Assembly: GCA_030267565.1 (NCBI GenBank)
Contig: BRXU01000010.1
Span: forward strand, 1,918,501 to 1,982,500
Length of the DNA stretch: 64,000 nucleotides
Direction of reading: 5' to 3'
DNA from: Pleodorina starrii
Lineage: Eukaryota; Chlorophyta; Chlorophyceae; Chlamydomonadales; Volvocaceae
This document shows, piece after piece, positions 34,636 to 45,678 of this stretch. Every line of letters starts with the position of its first letter. Positions within the stretch are counted from its first letter, which is position 1. The notes beneath the pieces were generated by a model, which was not told the origin of the DNA, made no database searches, and saw only the letters and a list, made by a program, of their open reading frames with translations. Made by a program: the position numbers and the translations under genes.

Positions 34636-37600
34636 CACAGGCGCCGTCTTTAGGAATTTGGCGACGAAGAAGCCAATGGTATCAAGATCCGGATCCGAGG
34701 GGTCGAACCGCTGAACCATCGCCGCCTCCGCCGCACTCAGCCACACCTCCCCCCCTGCCGCGCCGCCCTCGCCGCCGCAAGCCGACTCCTCCTCCTCCAC
34801 CAAGCCCCCCGGCCGCACCACCGCCTCAACCTCGGCCTCTGAAGCGCCCGCAACCCGCATTGGCGCCGAACCTACACGCGCCGGATCCGTTCCGCCGCCG
34901 CCGCCGGCGGCGACGCCGCCGGCGCCGCCGCCAGCGGCGCCGGCAGAAGCGTCTCTGGCGCTGGTCGCGGCTGCGGACGCGGACGCGGGCGCGTCTGAGG
35001 CAGCGCCGATCGGCCGGCCCGCCTCCGCCATTGTTGGGTGTCTGCCCACCAGCCCCGGGCCGCCTAGGAAGGGCGGCCCCGCGGGAACCAGTTGGAAGCT
35101 GGTGCCGTACTTGTCCAGCAGGTATCGTACACATGCCTCGTTCTCGCCTGCAGGCAGGCAGGCACGCAGGCAGGTGCGCATAAGCCCCTTAGTAAGGCAA
35201 AAGAGGTGCTGCGGTAGGGCATGCACAGGAAAGGGAACGGAACGATGCAGCGGCTGGGCGCTCGCGATATCATGTCGCATCTCTTACCGGCTCTGGGAGG
35301 TGCAGGTGACGACGCGAGATGACGGCGCGAGGTTTGAACCCCACCCACCTCCACCCCATCCCCACCCATCCCCAATTCCCCATCCCCACAATCACCCCCA
35401 CCCGCCCATATCCACCAATCCACCACACCCACACGCACACCCATACCCATCTACCCACCCATACCCAACCCAACCCAAACCCAAAACCCAAACCCAAACC
35501 CAAACTCTAAAACCCAAACCCAAACCCTTAAACCCAAACCCAAACCCAAACCAAAACCAAAACCAAAAAACCCCTACCCTAACCCCAACCCCAACCCCAA
35601 ACCCTGAAACCCAAACCCATACCCACTCCACTCCACCCACCCGGGTTGATGGTGCAGGTGGAGTACACCAGACTGCCGCCCACCCGCAGCAGCCGCACCG
35701 CCGTGTCCATCAGCCTCCGCTGAGCCGCGGCACACTGGCGCAGGTACAGCGGCCCCGCCTGCTGCTGCAGCCGCGGCCTCAGTCCCAGGGCGGAGCAGGG
35801 CGCATCCAGGAGGAGGGCGTCGAAGGACTCGGGCGGGTAGGCGGCGGGCAGATCGGCGTCGGCGGGGTTGGCTGGCGGCGGCGCCCGCGCGGTAGGCCAG
35901 GAGCGGGCGAGCGAGGGGGGCGGGAGGGACGGGATGGGCAGGGGTGGGGAGATGGTTGGGTTGGTGGGGTTGGTGGGTAAGGAAGAAATAGTTCGGGCAA
36001 CAGCTTGGGTCCGGTGGTGTACGGATGCGGGGGAAGGGCGCCTGCCGCGTCTGGCCAGCGTCGCTCCCTGCCCGGGCCTGGCCTGGTTTGGCCTGACCTG
36101 GCCTGACCTGGCTGTCAAGAGGGATGCCGCAGGCCCGTGTTTTGAGGACTCAGAAGTCGGAACGAATCGCAGCGAAGGAGGCGCTCAGACGGAGTCCCAG
36201 GCCTACCCAGGTGCCTTGCTCAGGGGCCCCGCCGCAGGATTTCATAAGTGGGGCCCCACTGAAGCCGCACTGCGCCTGAGGATGGACGGCATCCCGGCCA
36301 TCGGCGTGTATGCGCGTCTGTTTGTGCCCCGGAGGAACCCCCCAAGCATGTGTTCCGTCAAGAGGGGAGCTTCGTCGTGCCACATCACAAGATGCAATCT
36401 ACGGTACCCCTCACGCGGGTCGCTCATCCAGCCATTTCCCGCCCAATCCAGTCTCCCGCCCACCATCCACAACCCCAAACCCAACCCCCACACGTCTACC
36501 CCCACCCACGCAACCCCCGCCCGCCCAACCCCCGTTTCCCAATGCAAGGACCCCCCCCCTTCATTCCCCCCGTCCCCCTCTCCCCCACCTGTCCGCGGCT
36601 CCGGCGGCGTGATGCCTCTCCGCAGCATGGCCGCCCGCCGCCGCTCCTCCCGCTGCCTAGCCTTCTCCGACACCACCGGCCGCGACGCGCCCTTTGCCAC
36701 CGCCACCGAGGCTTCTGCCGAGCCGCCACCTCCACCACCGCCACCTCCACCACCACCTTCCGCCCGGCCCGGCACCGCTCCTCCCATCCGGGGCGCCTCG
36801 CCATTGCCATCGCCAAGGCCGTCGTCTTCTGCGGACCCGTCGCCCGCCTGCCGGGCCATCGCCGGCGCCACGGCTTCGCCGTTGCCGTGCCCGTGCCCGT
36901 TGCTGTGTTCCTGATGACCCGTGGGTCGTTGCAGCGCCTTGCCGGCGTCCATCTTGCGCGCCCTGATGCAGCTCACCCCCAGCTCCCTCGCGAGCGACAC
37001 AATCTCCGACACCTTGGAGTGAGTCCGATCAAAGGCCACGATCTGCCACCATGCATCAACCAGGGTTTTGGGCGGTAAAGGAGACGACGCCCCAAGGGTG
37101 GCACGGAGGCGAGGTTGGGGGGTCAGGGATTGATATGCTCCTTTATATACTCCTTTATATAGGTTGGGGGAAGGGAGATGGAGGCAGGGAACGGCAGGGA
37201 CAGGACGGGGCGGGGCGGGGCGGAGAGCTGGTTGGGTTCTTGAGCTTGAGAAGGCAAGGGAGGGGAAGGAAGCATCTGTACGCAGGGCGGTGGGGGGCGG
37301 GGGAGGCGCTTTGCCGTATGGGTGGTTTGCTTAGCGTTTCGAGAGCCGGGGGTCGGAGGGGTCAGGGAGTGATATGCTCCTTTGAAAACGGGGGTCGGAG
37401 GGTTCGGAGATTGCCCAAGTAGGTCAACGGGCCGGCTCAGGCGCATCGGTGCACGGGTCGAGATGCCGGGAAGAAAGACTGCGCCGAGTGCGGCGAGCTG
37501 CGGCGAGCTGCGCGCGGAGCCGCTCTCGTTTCCTTTTGAAGTCTGACGGGCCTTTCCTCCTCTGACGGGCCTTTCCTCCTCTGAAGACTTCTTCCCTCTA

Positions 37601-40600
37601 CCCCGCGGCGCGGCCTGCCGATGCTATCAAACACCCCCAGCCAGGCACGCCTCCCTCCGAAACGCCCTTTCCGCCGTTCCCCTTCGTCTCCCTCCCCGCC
37701 CCAGGGTTCACTCCGGGCCCGCATCGCCCCGGGGCCTGACCCGCTGCATCCGAAACACCTGCCATCCATCCACGGACACACACGTGGCGCTGCTGACTAA
37801 GCCTCTCAGCTGACGCCGTACCTAGGAAACCCACACGGCGAGCGCACCCCATCGCGCTCACACACCCCGCGCCCTCTGGTGGATCCCTTCCCCAACATCG
37901 TCTCGCGGCAAAAGGAAAAAGACCGCGGCGAGCTGCGGCGAGCTGCGCGGAGCTGCGTGCGGAGTAGCTCTCGTTTCTCGAAGCCCCCCCGTCGCCCAAT
38001 CACGGGCCTTTTCCCCCTCTAACGACTTCCCTCATCTCGCCCCATGACTCGACCCCCCGGCGCGTTCTGCCCCTTTAAATCAAACACCCCCAGCCAGGCA
38101 CGCCCTAATCCGCCGTTCCCCTTCTTCTCCCTCCCCGCCCCAGGGTTGAATCCGAGCCCGCATCGCCCCGGGCCTTACCCGCTGCATCCGCAACACCCGC
38201 CATCCAGGGACACACGTGGCGCTGCTGACTAAGCCTCCAAGCTCATGCCGTACCTAAGGAGCCCCACACGGCGAGCGCACCCCATCGCGCTCACACCCCC
38301 CGCGCCCTCTGGTGGATCCCTTCCCCAACATCGTCTCGCGCGCCCACCCCCCGCCCCCATTGCTCCCACCCGCGCCCACCCCCCGCCCCCTTAAGCCGCA
38401 TTTCCTTCCCCAACATCGTCAATCTCGGTTCCTTCGCTCAAGTCCACACCACCCAGCCACAAGACCCATCACGCATATTGGCCCCCCCTCTACTTACCTC
38501 CAAAGCAACCCAGCCACCCACCCAGCCACCCACCCAGCCACCCACCCACCCACCCACCCAGCCACCCACCCAGCCACCCCCCACCCCACCCAGCCACCCA
38601 CCCAGCCATACCTCGCCCTGGTCCTCCATGATCGCAGCCAGCAGTGTGGTCTTCCCCCCCGGGGCCGCACACATATCCAGCACCCGGCTGCCGGGGGCGG
38701 GGTCCAGAGCCAGTGCCGCCACCAGGCTGGGCAGATTCTGGAGCATCACCCAGCCGGGGGGGAGACCGCCTGCGGGCGGGCGAGCGCGCGGGGGAGGTGC
38801 GTGCGTATGTGCGTGCAGATGTGTTTATGCGCATGTGTCTGTGTGTGTGTGTGTGTGTGCGAAACCTGAACCCCTGAACCCCAATCCCTGATCCCTAACA
38901 ACAACATCGAGGTAAGGTCGAGTGTGTGGCATTGGTACTCAGCACACCGCCTGGCGCTGGAGAAGAACCTCACCGCCAAGGGAAACGACAAAGCCCCCAC
39001 CCGTGCGTGTGAGGGCGTGCGATGGGGCTGTGTTCAACCTTTTTTTTAGACATGTCGCAAGGTGTTGACTTGTGGCCATGTACTGACTTGTGGCCATGTC
39101 GGCATCCATGGGGATGTCGAAGCGGACACGTCATCTCCCCCACGTTCCTTCCTGTCACCCCGCTTCCCCACTGCCCTGCACACCTAGATGCCTATTCTGC
39201 GGCTGAACCGGATCCTCCCTGTAGCACCTTAACTTAGGGTTTTAGGATTTTTTACCCAGTAGCACCCAGTCTCTCAGCCCCCCGCACCTCATCGACAAGC
39301 CCCGGAACCAGGCGTCCGTGCAAGCACCCAACCACCTTTCCCACACGTCTGCACTAATGGACGCCTTATCCACACCAGACGCACCCCGCCCTCCCCCCCA
39401 CCGGGCCCGCACATCAACGCACACACCTCCACCCAACACCACCCGGGGCCCTTCTCCACCCAACCCCATCCGGCGACCCACACCCCTATCGCGCGTATTT
39501 GTCCGTCTGGTCGGTCTGGTCGGTTGGTACGGCAGCGATACGGTCGCAGCTCACCCGGCATTATTGACCACACGATTGCATGCGGGTACCGTATGACCGG
39601 TTAATTGCATTGCCGGGCCCTTTCGCCAGCGTCAGCTCGTTTCCTTTGCTACAGGTATGTTTCCGTACATCCCGGCCTTCTCCCCTTAAATCCCGCTCCG
39701 CCTCCTCTTCGATGTGTGAAAAGCCGGAATCCCCGTCTCCCTAAAACCCTTAGCCCCAGCCCAGCCCAGCCCAGCCCGAGCCCCCGCCCCAGCCCCAGCC
39801 CCGGCCCCCGCCCCCGCCCCGGCCCCCGCCCCCGCCCCCGCCCCCGCCCCCGCCCCCCCCCCCGGCCCCGCCCCCGCCCCCGCCCCCGCCCCCGCCCCCG
39901 CCCCCGCCCCCGCCCCCGCCCCTGCCTTGCCCATGTCCCGCCCCCGCCCCCGCCCCCGCCCAGGCCCCACACCGCTACCCACCCACTGCGGGCGGCACTC
40001 TGAACACCGGCTCCACCAGCTCCAGAGCCAGACCCTCCCTGGCGCGAAACATCTCCTGAAGCAGCAACAGCAGCAGCAGCAACAGCAGCAGCAGCGGCGG
40101 CACGACAAGATCCAGAGATCCAGCGATTTGTGGCAAGATTCATACATCACAGGGTGCCTACCGCACCTCCACACCACTGTTGCGGCCGAAGCCCAAATCG
40201 CGGAAGGCGGACCCGAGCGTCCGGTGTGGGGGGGCACGACCCCGAACAACCGTACTTGGGGTTTTAGGGTAGTAGGGTATTAGGGTTTTAGGAAATATCC
40301 CTTGCGAGAATTTAGGTCACACGACCCAGGGGAGGATGTTCTTATCTTGAGGACAGGACAGGGCAGGGGGGGCAAGGCGCCAGCGGAAAAGGACAGGCGC
40401 ACCAGTACGGCATGTACGACAGGCGCAATGTCCCAAGCAAGGCCATTCACAGCTGGGCGATTAATTAAAGCCAGGGGAAGGACACACTCCACGACGGACG
40501 GAATGGAGCGAGCAACAGCCGCAGCAGCAGCAGCAGCAACAGCAGTAACAGCAGTGGCTTGATGAGTGGGTAGCATCAGACACTTGACCGACCGCTTTCT

Positions 40601-42474
40601 TATCGGTTGCAACCGATGACAAGGCCCGGAGAGATACCGTATTGCCGACTTAGCCACAGACACCCGCCGCGAAGCCCAAGTGGTATGAACTACGGCAAGT
40701 ACGGCAAGTACGGCGTCATCCATCCTCCCGCCCTCTCTCCCGCCCCGCCCCCCCCTCTTTCCCCTTATGTGCGTATGAGAGACACACACCCTCCCCCCTC
40801 TCCCCCCTCCCCCTTCCCACACACCTCCCATCCACCCCCACACGCACGCACCTGTCTTGACATTGCCGCCCGGGCCAACCCCACGTACATCCCCCTCCTG
40901 GGCGCCACCGGGCCCTGACTGCTGGCCGTCCAACCAGGGGGCAGCGCCGGCGCCGCCGCCGCCGTGTCCGCCGTCGTCGCCGTCGGGTCAACGGCCAAGC
41001 CAGCGGCGAGACCGCCGTCAGCGCCGGCGGCGGCGCAGTGCCGTTGCCGCCGCCGCCGCGGCCGGCCGCCCGGCCTGTCCCCGCCGCCGGCGGCGCCGCC
41101 AGGCTCCTCCCCCTCCCCCTCCTCCTCCTCAGCAGCCGCAGCCGCCGGCCCGTCCTCCGCCTTCGCCCCGGCCGCCGCTGCCCCCGAGGCCTCCCGGGGG
41201 CGCCGTCGGCCCTCTGTCGCAGCAACACCGTGGGCGGCGGCGGGGGCGGCGGCGCCGCTGCCGCCAGTTGCTGCGGCTTGCTGCTCTTGACGACTGCCGC
41301 CGCTCCTGCCTGGCTGATCTGCGACGAGTCCATCAGAGTTGACGTCGGCGTCGGGCGCTGCTGTGTCGGTAGCGGGAACGGTGGTAGCAGCGGCGGCGGC
41401 GGCGGTGGTGGCGGTTACCTCCGCCACGCCGGCGCCGGCGGCGGCGGTGGCGGACGGGTTCGTTGCCGTACAGGTGTACAGGGTTGTCCCCCGCGTGAGT
41501 TCGGGCGTGTCCCTGCTCGCGCGGGGCGGCGTGCGGGAGGGGGAGGGGGGTTTGAAGAGTGAAGTTGCAAGAATGAAGCAAGAGGGAGGGGGGGGGGGTA
41601 AAAAGAAAATATCGCAGCGGAGAAGGAGACGGAGACGGAGACGGAGGGAGGGGAGGGGGGGTATATCGCCCGATGCGTTCACTGGATGCAACAACAACAA
41701 CACGGCTACTTGCCCTCTAGAGCATGGGGGGTGGAGTGGGTCGTGGCTGGTAGGGCGCCGCACCGCAACCCCATCCCCCCCCCACCCCTCACTCTTCCAA
41801 CCCCCAACCCCTCACTTCCTCAATCCCCCCCTGGCCCTCCCCCGCCCCCGGCCGCCCCCCTCGCCCTTCCCGGCCTCGCCCGGCCCCCCGCCTCACCCTC
41901 CTCCCGGCTTCTCTCTCCCCACCGCCAGCGCCACCAGATCCCCCCGGGCCACCCCCGAGCTGACCGCCAGCACTCCAGGGGCGAACACGGGGGCACCCCG
42001 CAGCACCGCCTCACCGGCCTTGCGACTCACGATCACCTCGCGACCGCCTAAAGGGGAGGGAGGGGGGGGGGGTAAAAAGAAGATACCGCAGCGGAGAAGG
42101 AGACGGCGTTATCGAACGGACCCGGAAGGAGGGAGGGGGAGCGGGAGAGGGAGGAGGGCGGGGACAGGGGGTAATTAGAACGGCCCGGGGCGAGGGAACG
42201 CACCGCAGTTACCTGGGAACAGGGGGCAAGGGAGGAGCGGAGGAGGGTGTGGCAGAGGTGAGACAGCAGCGGTGGAACGAGGAGGGAGGAGAGAGGAGCC
42301 GGGGAGGGAAGGGGGGGACGAGTAAAGGGAACGGATGAGGGCAGGGAGGCCGGGGGCGGGGCGGGGAGGGCGGGCGGGTGGGTCCGGATGGCCGATAGCT
42401 CACTGGATGGCAGCGAGCGCGAAGGAATGAATAACAGCCTGTGAAAAGAAGAGGGCGGAAGGGCTGAGAGATAG

Positions 42475-42537
<63 letters not shown>

Positions 42538-45323
42538 GAGATAGAGAGATAGATAGATAGATAGAGAGATAGAGAGAGAGTCGGAAACGGAGTGTTATTG
42601 ACACGAACGACGTATCAGAGGGGTGAGGCCCGCAACAGCCAGGTCTGTGTCAGCAGCACCGCGCGGCGCGAGCAGGGGTACGCAGGGGTACGCATCCGCT
42701 GCTGTGGTGCAACCGCTGTAGTGCAACCGCTCAGCCTCCGTTTCAGCTCAACGCAAGCAGAAAAAACTGAAGCCATGGCTTCCGTTTTTTTGTTCCCGTT
42801 TTTGACTTGGGTTCAACCCTGGGCGCGGGGGCCATCCGAACGAACGAAAACACGGCCGGCGCGTCGCTGCCGCTCCTGTGCGCCCACCTGCCGCTTCGTA
42901 CGAAACTTCGTGAGGCCCGCTCCCCTGGAGTATTACGGCGCACGGCACCTGCGCGCACACACAAACACACAAAAACGCTCGCGGAGACGCACGCGGAGAG
43001 CCGGTGGTGGTGGTGGTGGTGGTGGGGCGGGGGGGTTGAAGAGTGAATTTGCAAGAAAGAAATGTGAAGCCCTTCGGACGTTGTAGTCTGAAGGCCGACT
43101 GGTGGTGGTGGTGGTGGTGTGTGTGTGTGTGGGTGGGGGGTCGGGGTCTCGGGGAGTGGGTGGAAGGAAGCGGAGGCGGCTGGTGTCAGGCGAAGGCGAC
43201 CCAAACCCTGTAGCCAAAACACACGCAAGCCGTCCCTCCCGGCGTCCCCCTCTTTCCCCCTCCACCCCCGTCTCCGTCCCTTCGCTGCAGTATCTTCATT
43301 CTTTACCCCCCCCCTTCCCCTCCCAGCTCCCCCCGGCCTTCATCTGTTACTTGACCGTTCACGGGCTCCGGCCTATACGTGGATAACCCCCTCCCCCCGT
43401 CCGTTCGCTCACGCCGTCTCCTTCTCCGCTGCGATTTTTTCTTTAAACCGCCCCTCCCTCCCCACCCCCACCTTGGGATGCACCCGCACCACCCCGGGAT
43501 CGCACCCGGGACCCAGCTGCTGCAGCACTCGCGCCACCACCTCCTGAGGGGCCGGGGGTAAAGATAACATACCGCAGCGGAGAAGGGGCCGGGGGCCGGG
43601 GCGACAGCGGAGCGCGGATGAAGGTGAGGTGGGGGTAAGAGGGGAGGGGGAAGGGGTGAGATCAACGATACCGCAGCGGCGGGACGGGGGCGGCTGAGAA
43701 CCCAGTAATGGGTGGTCGGGTGGGTGGTGTAGTGGGGCGAGGGCGAAGGTGGACGGGCAGGAACACCGACTGACCGACTGATCACCCGGGGGAGGGGGAA
43801 TAGGGTTGTTCTAGGCAAAGTGCGAAGAAGAAGAGACCGCAGCAAAGGGACTGAAGACGGCGTTAGCGAACGGACCCGGAACCCAGCAATACTTACCGAA
43901 CATACCTGTAACCTGACCCAGACGAGAAACGTAGCGACCGCGTCGCCGCCCGACCAACCCAGACGAGCGAATACGCGCGACAGTACAAGGACGGCACGAA
44001 CGCCCGGACAATACAACCCGACAAGTTGTAGACTCACCTGCGCTCAATGGAGGAAGCGAACCGGGAAGGAGCGAGCGCAGGAAACGAGTGGGAGTAATGG
44101 CAATGGCAAGGAAGGAAGAAGTAGATTGGCAGGCAAGCAAGCTGAAGCACACAAACCCCTATGAACGAGACGAGGCGGCGACGCGCTGCCCAAGAGGGCG
44201 GCAAGGGACAGCGGGGCCGGGAAAGTGGGACGCGGAGCTGTACGACGGAAGTATGGCAAAACCCAGAAGGGAAAGGGCAAGGGAAAAGGAGGAACGCAAA
44301 GGAAAGGAAAACAGGAAGAGGGGGCGCGAACGAACGGCAGAACGGACGCCGAATGGCAAAGGTGCGAAGGGCAAAAGGGCAAAGCGCAGGAGGGGCCGGG
44401 TGGCGGACCGTGAGGAGTCGGCTCCCCACCACACCGGGTGTGTGGGATGCAGGCAGCCTGCCCCTCGGCCTGCCCTCCGCCTCGCCCCGCCCTGCCCTCC
44501 ACCCTCCACGCCCCCCGCCTCTCCCCGCCCCGCCCCGCCCCGCCTTGTCGCCCCCTCCCCCCGCCTACCGGCCTGCCAACCGACCCACCCGCCTGGCTCA
44601 CCTGCGGGGTGGTCCTCAGCGTGTTGACCCGCATGCAAGTGGTCCGGGGAGGGCGGCTCAGCGCTGCGGCGGTGCGGTCGAAGCGCTCGTCCCCCAGCGC
44701 GCCGCGAAGGTAGGACTCCACCTATGGGGGGGGGGGGTTATCCACGTATAGGCCGGAGCCCATGAACGGTAAAAGGGGGGGGGCCAAGCGTAGTGTAGGG
44801 AGGTCAATGAGATGGTTCGCAGCGGAACGGAGGTTGCGTTGGGGAGTTCGGCGGTGTCCGAGTATAAAAGGTAAAAGGGCGGAAGCTGACGGGCTGGCAT
44901 AGTGAAAAAGCACAATGGATGGAAGGTAGGCGTGGAGAAAGGAGAGGGCCAATAGGGGAGGTGTAGGCAGGGAATTTTAGGGGAGTTGGGAAGGCCGGGA
45001 TAGCGGTTAGCAGAGCTGGGGAAATGCATGGGGTGGGGGGTGGGGATGGGAGGGGGGGCGTGAGAGGGACGGGGGAAGGCGCGGAGCAGGACGTAATAGT
45101 GGAAGGCTTTGGTCTGTGACTTTTGTCGTGGCGAGACTGGTGCAGGATTATGCGGGTGCAACGGTGCGCATAATCGCAGGCCCTCGCGGCATCCCGGCCG
45201 CCTCAGGAGGGGGTGTTGGGTGCAGGGTGCGTCCCGTACCCCCCCGCACAACCAGTGTTTACCCGGACGCACCTCAGGGTCCCATATAACCTCTGGTGAG
45301 AACTCCTTCGGGGCTTCCGCCAT
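34627..45323 (-). CDS. NSUN6: NSUN6-like RNA cytosine-5 methyltransferase with PUA domain
   Basis: NSUN6 proteins methylate cytosine-5 in the acceptor end of certain tRNAs and in mRNAs, using S-adenosylmethionine. Exons on the minus strand: 45323-45273 (ATG), 44721-44602, 43543-43472, 42047-41923, about 41509-40852, 40055-39987, 38769-38612, 37042-36589, 35871-35641, 35147-34627 (TAG). Seen in order: N-terminal V-E-S-Y-L-R and R-V-N-T-L; PUA domain with A-V-L-R-G-A-P-V-F-A-P-G-V (about 42000-41950); E-M-F...L-V-E-P-V-F; M-L-Q-N-L-P-S; SAM motif I D-M-C-A-A-P-G-G-K-T-T (about 38665); G-E-I-V-A-F-D; catalytic motif D-A-P-C-S-A-L-G (about 35795); second catalytic Cys in S-T-C-T-I-N-P-G; E-N-E; C-terminal R-F-D-P-S and I-G-F-F-V-A-K-F-L-K. 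Order and motifs match NSUN6 rather than NSUN2 or NOP2. Odd features are three long low-complexity Ala/Gly insertions (in exons 41509-40852, 37042-36589 and 35147-34627). A short exon linking 43472 to 42047 and one before 38769 are missing from the model. Confidence 0.9.
35330..35640. repeat. CCCAAAC/CCCATCC-rich intronic array with CCCTAA motifs
   Basis: Degenerate pyrimidine-rich array in the last NSUN6 intron, including CCCTACCCTAACCCC near 35573, which recalls telomeric repeats. Confidence 0.85.
37487..38345. repeat. ~430-bp direct tandem duplication in NSUN6 intron
   Basis: Copy 1 (about 37487-37911) and copy 2 (about 37920-38345) share long blocks, e.g. the GGCGAGCTGCGGCGAGCTGCG start and a block from CTGACTAAGCCTC to CCCCAACATCGTCTCGCG (37794-37902 and 38223-38340). 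Copies differ by small indels. Confidence 0.85.
38507..38610. repeat. CCCAGCCACCCA minisatellite
   Basis: About nine imperfect copies, ending just beyond the splice donor of the SAM motif I exon of NSUN6 (minus strand). Confidence 0.93.
39755..39962. repeat. (CCCCCG)n GC-rich array
   Basis: About 200 bp of CCCCGC/CCCCCG with GCCCCAGCCC at the start, in an NSUN6 intron. On the minus strand this is a G-rich tract. Confidence 0.95.
40256..40293. repeat. Telomere-like TTTTAGGG motifs
   Basis: GGGGTTTTAGGG, then TAGTAGGGTATTAGGGTTTTAGG, in an NSUN6 intron. A further CTTAGGGTTTTAGG lies at 39233. Confidence 0.7.
41596..41645 (-). repeat. Dispersed repeat family copy
   Basis: GGTAAAAAGAAAATATCGCAG followed by CGGAGAAGGAGACGG; only the constant end is present. 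NSUN6 intron. Confidence 0.75.
42072..42130 (-). repeat. Dispersed repeat family copy
   Basis: GGTAAAAAGAAGATACCGCAG to GGCGTTATCGAACGGACCCGG, about 25 bp outside the PUA-exon acceptor of NSUN6. Confidence 0.8.
42466..42576. repeat. (GATA)n microsatellite
   Basis: GATA/GAGA run in an NSUN6 intron. Confidence 0.97.
43363..43390 (+). repeat. 28-bp dispersed motif, copy 1
   Basis: GGGCTCCGGCCTATACGTGG then ATAACCCC. An inverted copy lies at 44735-44761 and a variant at 49281-49310; all are intronic. Confidence 0.8.
43558..43715 (-). repeat. Two dispersed repeat family copies
   Basis: One copy at 43558-43590 (ATACCGCAGCGGAGAAGG) lies directly next to the acceptor of NSUN6 exon 43543-43472. A second at 43666-43711 (GATACCGCAGCGG ... 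GAACCCAGTAATG) is internally deleted. Confidence 0.7.
43822..43950 (-). repeat. Dispersed repeat family, long copy
   Basis: Shares with 28134-28260 the series GGCGTTAGCGAACGGACCC, GAACCCAG(C/T)AATACTTACC and GAACATACCTGTAACCT, then AGCGACCGCGTCGCCGC. Confidence 0.8.
44735..44761 (-). repeat. 28-bp dispersed motif, copy 2 (inverted)
   Basis: Reverse complement of 43363-43390; the match extends a further ~18 bp through a CCGTTCA(C/T)GGG flank. Confidence 0.8.
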
Positions 45324-45678
45324 TGGTTGACAGGTTTGCCGACTGTGTACTGCCTCGTCACACAAGTCCGTGGTCCCGAAGGGCGGCGCCGAAGGTTAGT
45401 CCAGCCCAGCACTTTGATCGGACAGCGAGTTGCTGTCCATGTAAAGATGTCATGTACTGCTTCTTGTATTCAGTTCCAAGGCGCCAACATCCTAATTGCG
45501 ACCCCGTTAGCGCTGTACGACGGTCCTGGAGCATGAAAAATGCGACACGCATACCCTTCCCGTTTTCAGGAAGCTGCTTACAGTCGACGCATTTACTGTA
45601 GAGTTCAATGTTGCACTATATGCTGGAAAAACGGTAACACAAAGTAGGAGGTAGTATAGCTGTGACAGCGAGTATAAA
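45324..45678. promoter_or_regulatory. Probable shared bidirectional promoter
   Basis: Only 355 bp separate the NSUN6 start codon (minus, 45323) from the start of the four-TM gene (plus, 45679). Both 5' UTRs and promoters must fit here. No TATA box or known element is evident. Confidence 0.5.

Noticed and set aside
35102..35980. 292-codon plus-strand ORF rich in Pro, Lys and Thr
   Set aside because: Runs through the CCCAAAC array and antisense to NSUN6 exons.
38507..38610. CRISPR-like array of short repeats
   Set aside because: Units are contiguous without unique spacers; it is a minisatellite in an intron.
39649..40143. Gly/Arg-rich minus-strand ORF
   Set aside because: Translation of the CCCCCG array.
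40765..41763. 332-codon minus-strand frame as a separate gene
   Set aside because: Its conserved end (R-G-M-Y-V-G-L-A-R) fits NSUN6 between PUA and catalytic domains, so it is treated as an NSUN6 exon, and the part beyond the acceptor near 41510 as intron.
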